This document shows positions 26,483 to 34,582 of a stretch of DNA of 64,000 bases, piece by piece; within the stretch, counting starts at the first letter, position 1, and every line of letters starts with the position of its first letter. Source of the DNA: Isoalcanivorax pacificus W11-5 (GTDB lineage Bacteria; Pseudomonadota; Gammaproteobacteria; Pseudomonadales; Alcanivoracaceae); the NCBI RefSeq assembly GCF_000299335.2, contig NZ_CP004387.1:3302994-3366993 (forward strand), written 5' to 3'. The position numbers and the translations under genes were made by a program. The notes beneath the pieces were generated by a model. The model was not told the origin of the DNA, did no database searches, and saw nothing but the letters and a program-made list of their open reading frames with translations.

Positions 26483-27011
26483 CCGTGACTTGCATGACCT
26501 GAATGCGTACTCCGGCAGAGGCTCGACGCATCGGGCAGAACCTGCAGAGTTTGCATGGCGTGAAGTGTGATGGCTGTCGCAGGCCCTGTATATTGTGGCC
26601 ATCTGACATCATCTTAAAAAACGCAACAGAGTTGGCGCTTTTTTTGGGTCATGTTCACTTTTTTGTTCAGGAATCCGATGCAGCAGAAACAGAACGGATG
26701 CAAACAGGCCACCGCGATGCACAATGCCGCATCGGACGTCTATTTTTTCGCAGGCAAACCGCTCACGCAGCAGTGTTTCCAGATAAAGTGCGCGCATCAA
26801 AATGCAACAGCATCACTACGCAAACCGGGAAACATAATTTTACCGTTCATTTATTTTTACTACGCACTGCATGCACGTATGAACAGTAAAAAAGTTAATG
26901 CAAAGGAAGGGAGAAGATTATCGTCAGGCGGGATGGTGGACGGCTGTCCACGAAGCCAGCCGGACGACCGCGCGCAACGACGCGATGACCGGCTGGCCAC
27001 CTTTGCAGCGA
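26483..27011. other. 529-bp region without a supported gene, AT-richer than its surroundings
   Basis: Between the sodC start and the stop of the flavin oxidoreductase. The part from about 26600 to 26930 is clearly richer in A and T than the rest of the window. Short open frames exist on both strands (up to ~130 codons) but none has a ribosome-binding site plus family-like composition. It should contain the sodC promoter. A 9-bp inverted repeat (26955-26963 with 26989-26997, GCCAGCCGG) near the oxidoreductase 3' end has no T run. Confidence 0.5.
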
Positions 27012-28127
27012 TCAGCTCAGGGACATCAGTGCCTCTTTCGTGAACGGGCGGATCTCATCGGCACGTTGCTCGACCAGCTTCTGCAGCCATTGCGGGTCCA
27101 CCAGCAACGCCCGGCCGACGGCGACCAGATCGAATTCGTCGGCGGCCATGCGGCGCAGCAATTCATCCAGCCCGACCGGATTGGCGTCACCGCCCATTCC
27201 CATGTTCTTGCCACCGATAAAGTCATCATCCAGGCCAACGCTGCCGACGCTCATGGTCGGCTTGCCGGTCAGCTTGCGGGTCCAGCCGGCCAGGTTCAGG
27301 TCCGAGCCGTCGAATTCCGGCACCCAGAAACGGCGCGTGCTGGCGTGGAAGATGTCGACGCCGGCCTCGACCAGCGGCGCCAGCAACTGGGCAAGCTCCT
27401 CGGGCGTCTGCGCCAGGCGGGCGTCGTAGTCCTGCTGTTTCCACTGCGAAAAGCGGAACACGATGGCAAAATCCTCACCCACCGCCGCGCGCACTGCCGC
27501 CACCACTTCGGTCGCGAAACGGGTGCGCTTGAGCAGCGAGCCGCCGTAGGCGTCCTCGCGCACATTGGTGCCTTCCCACAGGAACTGGTCGATCAGATAG
27601 CCGTGTGCGCCGTGGATCTCGACGCCGTCGAAGCCCACCGCCCTGGCGTCGCGCGCCGCCTGGGCAAAGGCCGCCACGACCTCGTCAATGTCCTGCTGCG
27701 TCATGGCACGGCCATTCGCCTTGCCCGGCTTGAACAGCCCGGACGGGCTGTAGCCCGGCACGGACGGATCCGGGCCCACGCCTTCTTTGCGCACCGCCCC
27801 CACATGCCACAACTGCGGAATGATCTGCCCACCGGCCGCATGCACGTCGTCCACCACCTGCTTCCAGCCAGCCAGCGCCGCTTCGCCGTGGATCGCCGGC
27901 ACCCGGTCATACCCCGTGGCCGCCGCATGGCCGACGGTGGTGCCCTCGGTGATGATCAGGCCGACGCCCCCTTCCGCGCGGCGACGGTAATAGCCGGCCA
28001 CCTGCTCATTGGCGACAAAGCCGGGCGAGAAAGTGCGCGTCATCGGCGCCATGGCGACCCGGTTGCGCAGGGTCAGGGATTTGCACTGGAAGGGCCGCAG
28101 CAGAGGGGCCAGAGCGGGATCGGACAT
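27012..28127 (-). CDS. NADH:flavin oxidoreductase, Old Yellow Enzyme family
   Basis: 371 residues forming a TIM barrel with FMN. Family marks: LRNRVAMAPMTR at about residues 20-31, GLIITEGT near 56, QLWHVG near 104, and HGAHGYLIDQFL near 172-183 with the substrate-binding His pair. OYE enzymes reduce activated C=C bonds or nitro groups with NAD(P)H; the substrate cannot be told from sequence. It is divergent from an HxlR regulator, and operator-like palindromes lie between them, so it is probably induced by an electrophile or quinone sensed by that regulator. Confidence 0.93.
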   Translation of the reverse strand: MSDPALAPLLRPFQCKSLTLRNRVAMAPMTRTFSPGFVANEQVAGYYRRRAEGGVGLIITEGTTVGHAAATGYDRVPAIHGEAALAGWKQVVDDVHAAGGQIIPQLWHVGAVRKEGVGPDPSVPGYSPSGLFKPGKANGRAMTQQDIDEVVAAFAQAARDARAVGFDGVEIHGAHGYLIDQFLWEGTNVREDAYGGSLLKRTRFATEVVAAVRAAVGEDFAIVFRFSQWKQQDYDARLAQTPEELAQLLAPLVEAGVDIFHASTRRFWVPEFDGSDLNLAGWTRKLTGKPTMSVGSVGLDDDFIGGKNMGMGGDANPVGLDELLRRMAADEFDLVAVGRALLVDPQWLQKLVEQRADEIRPFTKEALMSLS

Positions 28128-28168
28128 GAGAGGGCTCCTGCAACCGGCGACCCGGGTCGCCAGCAGAT

Positions 28169-28220
28169 GGTTTCAATTTGAAACCACGGACGATAAGCAG
28201 TACGGTTTCATTTTGCAACC
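28169..28220. promoter_or_regulatory. Paired operator palindromes and oxidoreductase promoter
   Basis: GGTTTCAATTTGAAACC at 28169-28185 is a perfect 17-bp palindrome. GGTTTCATTTTGCAACC at 28204-28220 is a near copy, 35 bases away centre to centre. On the minus strand TTGCAA (28213-28218), 17 bases and TATCGT (28190-28195) form a plausible promoter for the oxidoreductase, with one palindrome over the -35 and one just past the -10. This is the layout expected for HxlR-type repression. Confidence 0.8.
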
Positions 28221-28241
28221 ACTCTCTCTACACTGGCACGC

Positions 28242-28691
28242 ATGAACCGAAAAGACCCCGCTGCCCTGCACGAAGAATGCTGCGCCATCACCCGCGCCCT
28301 CACCCAGATCGGCGACTGGTGGTCGCTGATGATCGTGCGCGAGGCGATGCTCGGCACGCGCCGTTTCAGCGACTTCCAGCAGGCGCTGGGTATTGCCCGC
28401 AACATCCTCTGCAATCGCCTGAACCGGCTGGTGGAAGCCGGCGTGCTCAACCGCGTGGAAACCGACGAGGCTGGCCGGCGCCCGGAGTACCGCCTGACCG
28501 AAAAAGGCCGCGACCTGTTCGTGGCGCTGACCGCGCTGCGCCAGTGGGGTGACAAGTGGATTCTCACCGACCGGCCGCCGCTGACATTGCGCGACCGCCA
28601 CAGCGGCCGCCCGGTACGGCCGGTGCAGGTGCTGGATGCCGACGGCACGCCTCTGGGCCTGCATGAGGTCACCGTCGACGACGCGCGCTGA
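28242..28691 (+). CDS. HxlR-family transcriptional regulator
   Basis: 149 residues. The winged-helix HxlR domain spans about residues 12-105: CCAITRALTQIGDWWSLMIVREAMLG, then the recognition-helix region RFSDFQQALGIARNILCNRLNRLVEAGVL and the wing RRPEYRLTEKG. Two adjacent Cys (residues 13-14) near the N-terminus could be redox or electrophile sensors, as in YodB/HypR-type members; that is inference. It probably regulates itself and the divergent oxidoreductase. It ends four bases from the convergent ctaG stop. Confidence 0.93.
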   Translation: MNRKDPAALHEECCAITRALTQIGDWWSLMIVREAMLGTRRFSDFQQALGIARNILCNRLNRLVEAGVLNRVETDEAGRRPEYRLTEKGRDLFVALTALRQWGDKWILTDRPPLTLRDRHSGRPVRPVQVLDADGTPLGLHEVTVDDAR

Positions 28692-28695
28692 CCAA

Positions 28696-29472
28696 TCAGG
28701 CGGGCTGCATGCGCCGCCACCAGCGCCAGCCACACCAGGCGGAGGCGACCAGATACGGCAATCCGCCCATGACCCACATCAGCAGGCCCGCCAGTTGCTG
28801 GTCCGCCACGCTGCGCGCGTCGCCATAAAAACTGCGATCCGAAAACGTCAGCAACGCGCCGAGAAAACCGGTCTGCATCAGTGTGAACAATAACGCCACC
28901 AGTGCCGCCGGCGTGCCACGCAGGCTGCTGCGCAGCACCGCCCACCACAGCAGCCCGGCGCTGATCAGGAAGCAGGCATGTTCGAGCACATGCACCCATT
29001 CGTTGTGCAGCGCCCAGCGGTACAGCACGGGCACATGCCAGCCCCACACCACCAGCGCATGCAGCAGCGCCATCGCCATCGGGAAGCGCGCGCCGCGTAA
29101 CAGCGGCCGCAACAGATGGCGGCTGCCACCAAACGCCGCCTGATATTGCGGCAGCGGCCGCACCAGCACCAACAGCGGCGCAATCACCACCATCATCAGC
29201 ATGTGCTGCACCATGTGTGCCGATGCGCTGGTTTCCGCCAGCTCGTCCAGCGGGCCAAACAGGGTCAACGCAGTAATCAGCAACGTGACATGAAACAACG
29301 CGAGAGAGGCTCCGCCCGGCGCCACGCGGCGACAACCTGCCAGGTACAGCGCCCACAGCATCCCTAGCAGCAGCGCAGCCAGCCACACCGGCAGGCCCGC
29401 TTCCCCGGACAGCGGAGAGTGCGCCCAGGCCGGGCTGCTCCAGAGCAGCAGCAGTGGCAGCCCCCGGCTCAC
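28696..29472 (-). CDS. ctaG: Cytochrome c oxidase assembly factor, CtaG/caa3_CtaG family
   Basis: 258 residues. I place the start at GTG 29472, which overlaps the preceding stop (GTGA); a longer frame upstream runs inside the previous gene. A signal-like N-terminus ends PAWAHS, followed by about seven membrane segments with SAHMVQHMLMMVVIAPLLVL and HALVVWGWHVPVLY, typical of PF09678. These proteins help form the copper centre of caa3-type oxidases. Last gene of the oxidase operon. Confidence 0.88.
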   Translation of the reverse strand: MSRGLPLLLLWSSPAWAHSPLSGEAGLPVWLAALLLGMLWALYLAGCRRVAPGGASLALFHVTLLITALTLFGPLDELAETSASAHMVQHMLMMVVIAPLLVLVRPLPQYQAAFGGSRHLLRPLLRGARFPMAMALLHALVVWGWHVPVLYRWALHNEWVHVLEHACFLISAGLLWWAVLRSSLRGTPAALVALLFTLMQTGFLGALLTFSDRSFYGDARSVADQQLAGLLMWVMGGLPYLVASAWCGWRWWRRMQPA

Positions 29473-29834
29473 AGGCAAGGCGGCAGGACCACGGCCGGCA
29501 GCCCCACGGCCAGCGTGACCAGCGCCGCCACCAGGTCCAGCGCAACAGAAAGACGCACAATAAAACGCTGCGAAGAGGACAGCGCACGCCACATACGTCG
29601 TGCGCTGCGCCAGTTGTGATGGGCCAGAAACAGCAGCAGCCCGCAGGTCAGCATGGTGAAGGCCATCAGCACCAGGTTCACGGACGTCAGCGAGCCCTGT
29701 TGCAACCCGCCCGGCTGCTGTTCACAGGCCACGGACAGCCCCGCGTAGATGATCACAAACCATACCGCCCAGATGCTCAGCCCCACCACAAGCTGAACCG
29801 GATGGTACGGCGAACGAAGGCTGTCATCCTGCAT
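29469..29834 (-). CDS. Small three-helix membrane protein in oxidase operon
   Basis: 121 residues with three predicted membrane segments (about 14-32, 52-73 and 97-117). I do not recognise a named family. Its ATG at 29834 overlaps the coxA/coxC stop (ATGA), and its stop overlaps the ctaG start, so it is translationally coupled on both sides. That position suggests a small structural or assembly subunit of the oxidase (subunit IV-like), which is inference. Confidence 0.72.
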   Translation of the reverse strand: MQDDSLRSPYHPVQLVVGLSIWAVWFVIIYAGLSVACEQQPGGLQQGSLTSVNLVLMAFTMLTCGLLLFLAHHNWRSARRMWRALSSSQRFIVRLSVALDLVAALVTLAVGLPAVVLPPCL

Positions 29835-32380
29835 CACACACCTCCCCAGCCCAACGGCCACAACACCACGGCGGCAAAGGTCACGCCGCAGACCAGTGCG
29901 CAGTATGCCCACCAGTATTCCACCACCGCCGGCTCGTAAGGCGCGAGCCGGCCCACATATCCATAACGCACACGCAGCGCCTGCAACGCCGTCATCAGCG
30001 TCGCCAGCATGCAATGCAACAACAGATACAACAGAAACACCGTGATCACTGCGTCATGCGAGGTAGCGCGCGGCGCGAGCACGGAGCCGTGCCAGGTGGC
30101 GACCAGCGTCATGCATTGCGCCAGCCCGATCGCGGCAATCAGCCAGAGCGCCCGCTCCAGCCCCTCGTCCTTGCCGTCACGCAGGCACTGCACCCGACGC
30201 CGGAACAGCCACCAGCCACCGACCATCAGCACGCTGGCCAGCAGCCACATGGGCCAGTCAACACGGCTGTCCACCGGCAACTGCCACTGCGGTGCCACCG
30301 TCCACAGATAAAACCAGCCGAACAGCAGCGCCATGTACAGCGCGCCGTTGGCCAGCAGCGTGACCACCATGCCCCACAAACCCGGCCCGTCGAAGGTGCG
30401 CGAATGCAGCGGCGGATCGCCTTCGGCCGTGCGTGCATCCGGCGCCGCGTTCGGGTGCGCACCGTTTTCCCACGACCAGCGCAGCAGCAATGCCAACACA
30501 ACCCCGGCCGCCAGCGCCGCCAGCAGATACTGTTTGGCCAGCAACCCGATGCACATCACCGCCAGCACCAGTGCCGCCACAAAAGGCCACCAGGAATTGC
30601 CAGGCAGATGCACTATTTCGCGCACGCGACCACTGACCGGATCACTGCCCCAGGTTTCGCGCCGGCCATGGTCAGCCACTGAGAGCGCGTAGCGCCCTTC
30701 GGCAATCGCTTCCGGCAGCGACGGGTCATCCCAAAGCGGATGCCGCGATGTCACCGGCGGCAGGCTCATGAAGTTGTACGGGCTGGGTGGTGTGGCAGTG
30801 GCCCATTCGAGGGTGTCCGCCTGCCATGGATTGATGCCGGCGCGGCGGCCGTAGAGCCCGTGTATCAGCAGATCAAGCAGCACCACTGCCACACCAGCGG
30901 CCATCACGAAACTGCCCACGGAGGAGATCAGGTTCGGCCAGTCCCAGCCGAGCCCTGCTTCGTAGGTATAAACGCGGCGCGGCATGCCGAGCAGGCCGGT
31001 GAGATGCATCACCAGGAAGGTGAGATTGAAACCGCCGAAGGTCAGCCAGAAGCCCCAGCGCGACAGTGTGCGCGACGGCATGCGGCCGGTGAAATGCGGC
31101 AGCCAGTAATACAGCCCGGCCACCAGCGGAAACAGCATGCCGCCGACCAGCACATAGTGCATGTGTGCAACGACAAAATGGGTGTCATGCACCTGCCAGT
31201 TGAACGGCACCAGCGCCAGCATGACACCGGTCAGGCCGCCGGTGATGAAGATCACCAGAAACCCGGTGATCCACAGCATCGGCACATGAAACACCGGCCG
31301 CCCGGTCCACAGCGTCGCCAGCCAGGCGAAGATCTGCACGCCGGTCGGTATCGCCACCAGCATGCTGGCCATGGAAAAAAACGCCTGCGCCAGTTGCGGA
31401 ATGCCGATGGTGAACATGTGGTGCACCCACAGCCCGAAACTGATGAACGCGGTGGTGATCACCGACAGCACCACCCAGCGATAGCCGACAATGGGACGCC
31501 GCGCGAACACCGGCAGGATGGTCGAAACGATGCCCGCCGCCGGCAGGAAAATGATGTATACCTCAGGGTGCCCGAACAGCCAGAACAGATGCTGCCAGAG
31601 CACCGGGTCGCCGCCACGCGCCACATCAAAGAACGGCAGGCCGGCGGCCCGTTCCAGCTCCAGCAGGATGCTGCCCAGAATCAACGGCGGGAAACCGAAT
31701 ACGATCATCAGGGCCATGGCGAGGATGTACCAGGCGAACAGCGGCATGGTCTGCAGCGTCATGCCCCGGGTGCGCGTGCGCATGATCGACACCACCAGTT
31801 CGACCCCGGCGGAAACGGCGGAAATTTCCACGAACGTGATACCGATCAGCCAGAAATCCGCGTTCAGTCCGGGCGTGTGCTCGGCCCCGGAAAGCGGTGT
31901 ATACATGAACCAGCCGGTGTCCGGTGCAATACCCAGTGCAAGGCTGGACAGCAGAATGGCGCCGCCAAAAATGTAACACCAGAACCCGAACGCACTCAGG
32001 CGCGGAAACACCAGATCGCGGGCGCCGATCATTTTCGGGATCAGGTACATGGCCAGCCCTTCCAGCACCGGCACCGCGAACAAAAACATCATCACCGTGC
32101 CGTGCATGGTAAACAGCTGGTTGTAGATGTCCGGTGGCAACCAGTCCTGGCCAGGCAAGGCGAGTTGCGTGCGCATCAGCATGGCCATCAGCCCGCCAAG
32201 CAGGAAGAACACGCCGCCAGCCAGCATGAAATTACGGCCAACGGTGGTGTGATTGACGATGGTCAGCGTGCGCAGCCCGCGCGGATTGCCCCAGACGCGA
32301 TTGAATTCATCGTGCCGCCGGCCGGCGTCGCCGCGTGCCGGGTCGAGCGCCGGGGGCGCCATCGTGCCGAAGCCGCTCAT
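29834..32380 (-). CDS. ctaD: Fused cytochrome c oxidase subunits I and III
   Basis: 848 residues, longer than a normal subunit I (about 520-550) because subunit III is fused behind it. Subunit I part: heme-ligand region MHGTVMMF near 92-99, HPEVY at 271-275 (Cu ligand His cross-linked to Tyr), HH at 320-321, and VVAHMHYVLVGG with the heme ligands. The second part, from about 600 on, has seven membrane segments with the subunit III pattern (SRTFDGPGLWGMVVTL...ALLFGWFYLWTVAP, and SHDAVITVFLLYLLLH). Fused I/III chains occur in caa3-type oxidases. Confidence 0.93.
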   Translation of the reverse strand: MSGFGTMAPPALDPARGDAGRRHDEFNRVWGNPRGLRTLTIVNHTTVGRNFMLAGGVFFLLGGLMAMLMRTQLALPGQDWLPPDIYNQLFTMHGTVMMFLFAVPVLEGLAMYLIPKMIGARDLVFPRLSAFGFWCYIFGGAILLSSLALGIAPDTGWFMYTPLSGAEHTPGLNADFWLIGITFVEISAVSAGVELVVSIMRTRTRGMTLQTMPLFAWYILAMALMIVFGFPPLILGSILLELERAAGLPFFDVARGGDPVLWQHLFWLFGHPEVYIIFLPAAGIVSTILPVFARRPIVGYRWVVLSVITTAFISFGLWVHHMFTIGIPQLAQAFFSMASMLVAIPTGVQIFAWLATLWTGRPVFHVPMLWITGFLVIFITGGLTGVMLALVPFNWQVHDTHFVVAHMHYVLVGGMLFPLVAGLYYWLPHFTGRMPSRTLSRWGFWLTFGGFNLTFLVMHLTGLLGMPRRVYTYEAGLGWDWPNLISSVGSFVMAAGVAVVLLDLLIHGLYGRRAGINPWQADTLEWATATPPSPYNFMSLPPVTSRHPLWDDPSLPEAIAEGRYALSVADHGRRETWGSDPVSGRVREIVHLPGNSWWPFVAALVLAVMCIGLLAKQYLLAALAAGVVLALLLRWSWENGAHPNAAPDARTAEGDPPLHSRTFDGPGLWGMVVTLLANGALYMALLFGWFYLWTVAPQWQLPVDSRVDWPMWLLASVLMVGGWWLFRRRVQCLRDGKDEGLERALWLIAAIGLAQCMTLVATWHGSVLAPRATSHDAVITVFLLYLLLHCMLATLMTALQALRVRYGYVGRLAPYEPAVVEYWWAYCALVCGVTFAAVVLWPLGWGGV

Positions 32381-33363
32381 GGCAGGCTCTCCAGCCAGGC
32401 GACAATGGCCGGCTGCCGGGCCGGCACCAGCGCACGATGCGCAGGCACACCCGGTGCCGAGAAACCTGCATCATGGCCCTGCAGCCAGCCCAGCAGGCCC
32501 TCTTTGCGCAGGGCCACGGTGGTCAGGTCCGGCCCGCTGCCCTGCGGCGCCACACCGCGCACACCATGACACGCAGCGCAATGTGCCCGGAACGCTGCAC
32601 GCCCCTCTGTGTGTGCGCTGTCGCGTGCGACCGGTTGCTGCTGTTGCGACAACCACTGCTCGAACGCCGGCGCCGCCATCACCTCGACATCCATCGCCAT
32701 ATGCGCGTGGCCCAGGCCGCAGAACTCTGCGCACTGTGCACGCATGACGCCGGTTTCTGTGGCACGCAGCCGCAACACATTGCTGCGGCCGGGAATCGCA
32801 TCGATCTTGCCGCCCAGACGCGGCACCCAGAAGGCATGGATCACATCGGCACTGCGCACGTGCAGGTCCACCGGTCTGGCGACGGGCAGGTGCAACCTGT
32901 TGGCGGTGGTCACGCCAGCGTCCGGATAATGCACCTGCCACCACCACTGGTGGCCGGTTATTTCAATCCGCAACGGCGCTGTGCCGTCATCCGGCCAGGG
33001 CAACATGCCGTGACCGGCAGGAATGCCAAACCCCAGCAATACCACGATCGCAGTCACCGGCAGCAGCACACCGCCGCCGATCATCAGCCGGCGCTGAGTC
33101 CGTCGCTGTTGCGCCATGTCAGGCGTCTCGCGCCGGGTACGCAGGGCATACAGCCACAATGCGGTGAAGGCCGCCGTCACCAGCACCGACACACCGAACA
33201 TGCCCCACCAGAGCGCGGCGGTAACGCGCGCAGCATCACCCGCCGGCTGCAACGTGGACTGCGGTCCGTCGCAGCCGCTCAGACAAAACAGCCCGGCCGG
33301 CAGCAGCAATCTGAAAAAAACATCAAATATTGTGCGCCCGCCGGCAGCGACCGGTAGTCTCAA
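32377..33363 (-). CDS. coxB: Cytochrome c oxidase subunit II with C-terminal cytochrome c
   Basis: About 328 residues. A lipoprotein signal ends LFCLSGC, then two membrane segments, the cupredoxin domain with QWWWQVHYP and the CuA site CAEFCGLGHAHM, and a C-terminal cytochrome c domain with CAACH. This makes it a caa3-type subunit II. The start is uncertain. The frame has no ATG near the signal; TTG 33363 is the best in-frame candidate. An ATG at 33333 is out of frame across a run of seven T; eight T would give a perfect lipoprotein start. The gene overlaps coxA/coxC by four bases. Confidence 0.88.
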   Translation of the reverse strand: MRLPVAAGGRTIFDVFFRLLLPAGLFCLSGCDGPQSTLQPAGDAARVTAALWWGMFGVSVLVTAAFTALWLYALRTRRETPDMAQQRRTQRRLMIGGGVLLPVTAIVVLLGFGIPAGHGMLPWPDDGTAPLRIEITGHQWWWQVHYPDAGVTTANRLHLPVARPVDLHVRSADVIHAFWVPRLGGKIDAIPGRSNVLRLRATETGVMRAQCAEFCGLGHAHMAMDVEVMAAPAFEQWLSQQQQPVARDSAHTEGRAAFRAHCAACHGVRGVAPQGSGPDLTTVALRKEGLLGWLQGHDAGFSAPGVPAHRALVPARQPAIVAWLESLP

Positions 33364-33405
33364 TGCAGACTGCGTACGGATTGTCCTTGCAGGGAGCCTG
33401 TTGCC

Positions 33406-33891
33406 ATGTCCACCCCCGATACTCCCCACCGCCCGATCCCCAGCCGCATGGCCATTGGCGGCCACCCGCTGCATCCGATGCTGATTCATTTTCCGGTGGC
33501 GGCACTGCTGGCGCTGGTCGGCACTGATACCGGGTATCTGCTTACGGAAGATCCGTTCTGGAGTCGTGCCGGCGTGTGGCTGGCGGGCGTCGGGGCGGCG
33601 GGGGGCTGGTTTTCCGGCATCGTCGGGCTGATCGACCTGGTCAGTGTGCGGCCGATCCGGCGGCTGGTCACCGCCTGGTGCCATGCACTGGTGGCGGTCA
33701 TGCTGTTGTCGCTGGCCAGCTTCAACTGGTTGCTGCGCATCAGCACGGACGATCATGGCGCGGTGATCATGCCCGCAGGTCTGGTGCTGACACTGCTCAG
33801 TGCCGCGCTCACGGCGGCAGCGGGCCTGCTGGGCGGGCGACTGGTATACGAACACGCTGTCGGTGTGGACGTGCCGGTCGATACGCGCTGA
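33406..33891 (+). CDS. DUF2231 membrane protein
   Basis: 161 residues with four predicted membrane segments. GGHPLHPMLIHFPVAALL at about residues 18-35 is the hallmark of PF09990 (DUF2231), whose function is unknown although the paired His suggests heme or metal binding. ATG 33406 has GGGAG upstream. It is divergent from the oxidase operon, so the 42-base gap with coxB holds two promoters, and it may serve respiration as well (inference). Confidence 0.88.
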   Translation: MSTPDTPHRPIPSRMAIGGHPLHPMLIHFPVAALLALVGTDTGYLLTEDPFWSRAGVWLAGVGAAGGWFSGIVGLIDLVSVRPIRRLVTAWCHALVAVMLLSLASFNWLLRISTDDHGAVIMPAGLVLTLLSAALTAAAGLLGGRLVYEHAVGVDVPVDTR

Positions 33892-33979
33892 CAGTGTCTG
33901 CGCGCCCGGCTTGTTTTGCTGTCCCGTCACCGTGATGGCCATGTCTGTCCTGTATCACCGTCCGTCAGTCTGTGCGTTG

Positions 33980-34426
33980 TCAGGTGCCTGGCTTGGCAAG
34001 CACCAGGCAAAAAATCAGCGTCATGATCCCCAGCATCAGCAGGCTCAACCCCGCCGCTGCATACCGTGGCGGCGCCTTGTCGGATCGTTCGGCGCGCAGC
34101 ATCAGCAGCCCTGCGGCGATGTGCGCACCGACCAGCATCACCACCAGCACCAGTTTCAGCAGCAACCAGCCCTGCACCGTACCCATCAGCAGAAACAGCG
34201 CCGTGCCGGATGCAATGGCCAGCAATGCTGCCGGCGTCGCCAGCCAGGTAAAGACCCGTCGCGGTATCACTGTGGCGCCGCTGTCGTGCCGGCTTTCGCG
34301 CACAGCGCCCGCCGTGGCATCACCCGTGTCGAAGTGAACCCCTTCCTGCCACAGCATCGGCACACAGAGAATCGCTGCACACCAGCACAGCAACGCCACA
34401 ATGTGCAGGCCCAGCAACCAGAGCAT
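33980..34426 (-). CDS. CopD-like/DUF membrane protein
   Basis: 148 residues, four predicted membrane segments. The first, MLWLLGLHIVALLCWCAAILCVPMLW, with a His in the first helix and another in HIAAGLLML, resembles the CopD/HemJ-like fold (PF05425 or relatives). Members take part in copper handling or heme-related membrane chemistry. The proximity to the oxidase genes fits such a role but proves nothing. It is convergent with the DUF2231 gene. Confidence 0.65.
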   Translation of the reverse strand: MLWLLGLHIVALLCWCAAILCVPMLWQEGVHFDTGDATAGAVRESRHDSGATVIPRRVFTWLATPAALLAIASGTALFLLMGTVQGWLLLKLVLVVMLVGAHIAAGLLMLRAERSDKAPPRYAAAGLSLLMLGIMTLIFCLVLAKPGT

Positions 34427-34546
34427 GCAGGCACTCCCGCAAGGAAAATTTCACCCATCAAAGACGGCGCGCAGCGCACCACGCCAGCCCGGATTCAGTC
34501 TTGCACGGATCAGCCGGTGGGGAATGAAAAAGAAAGTTAAGGAGCC

Positions 34547-34579
34547 CCGGGCGGGCGCTGCGTCTCAGCGCCCGCCCGG
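34547..34579 (-). terminator. Hairpin terminator after the membrane-GAF gene
   Basis: A perfect 14-bp GC-rich stem (34547-34560 with 34566-34579, CCGGGCGGGCGCTG) with a five-base loop starts four bases past the stop codon. On the minus strand the following sequence is T-rich (CTTTCTTTTTC) about 14 bases further on. Confidence 0.75.
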
Positions 34580-34582
34580 CGA

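Noticed and set aside
26503-26889. 128-codon plus-strand frame in the AT-rich gap after sodC
   Set aside because: No ribosome-binding site, no hydrophobic or domain pattern, and overlapping frames of similar length on the other strand.
30740-32569. 609-codon open frame antisense to the fused oxidase gene
   Set aside because: It is a shadow of the GC-rich coxA/coxC gene; the translation is dominated by His, Gln, Arg and Pro.
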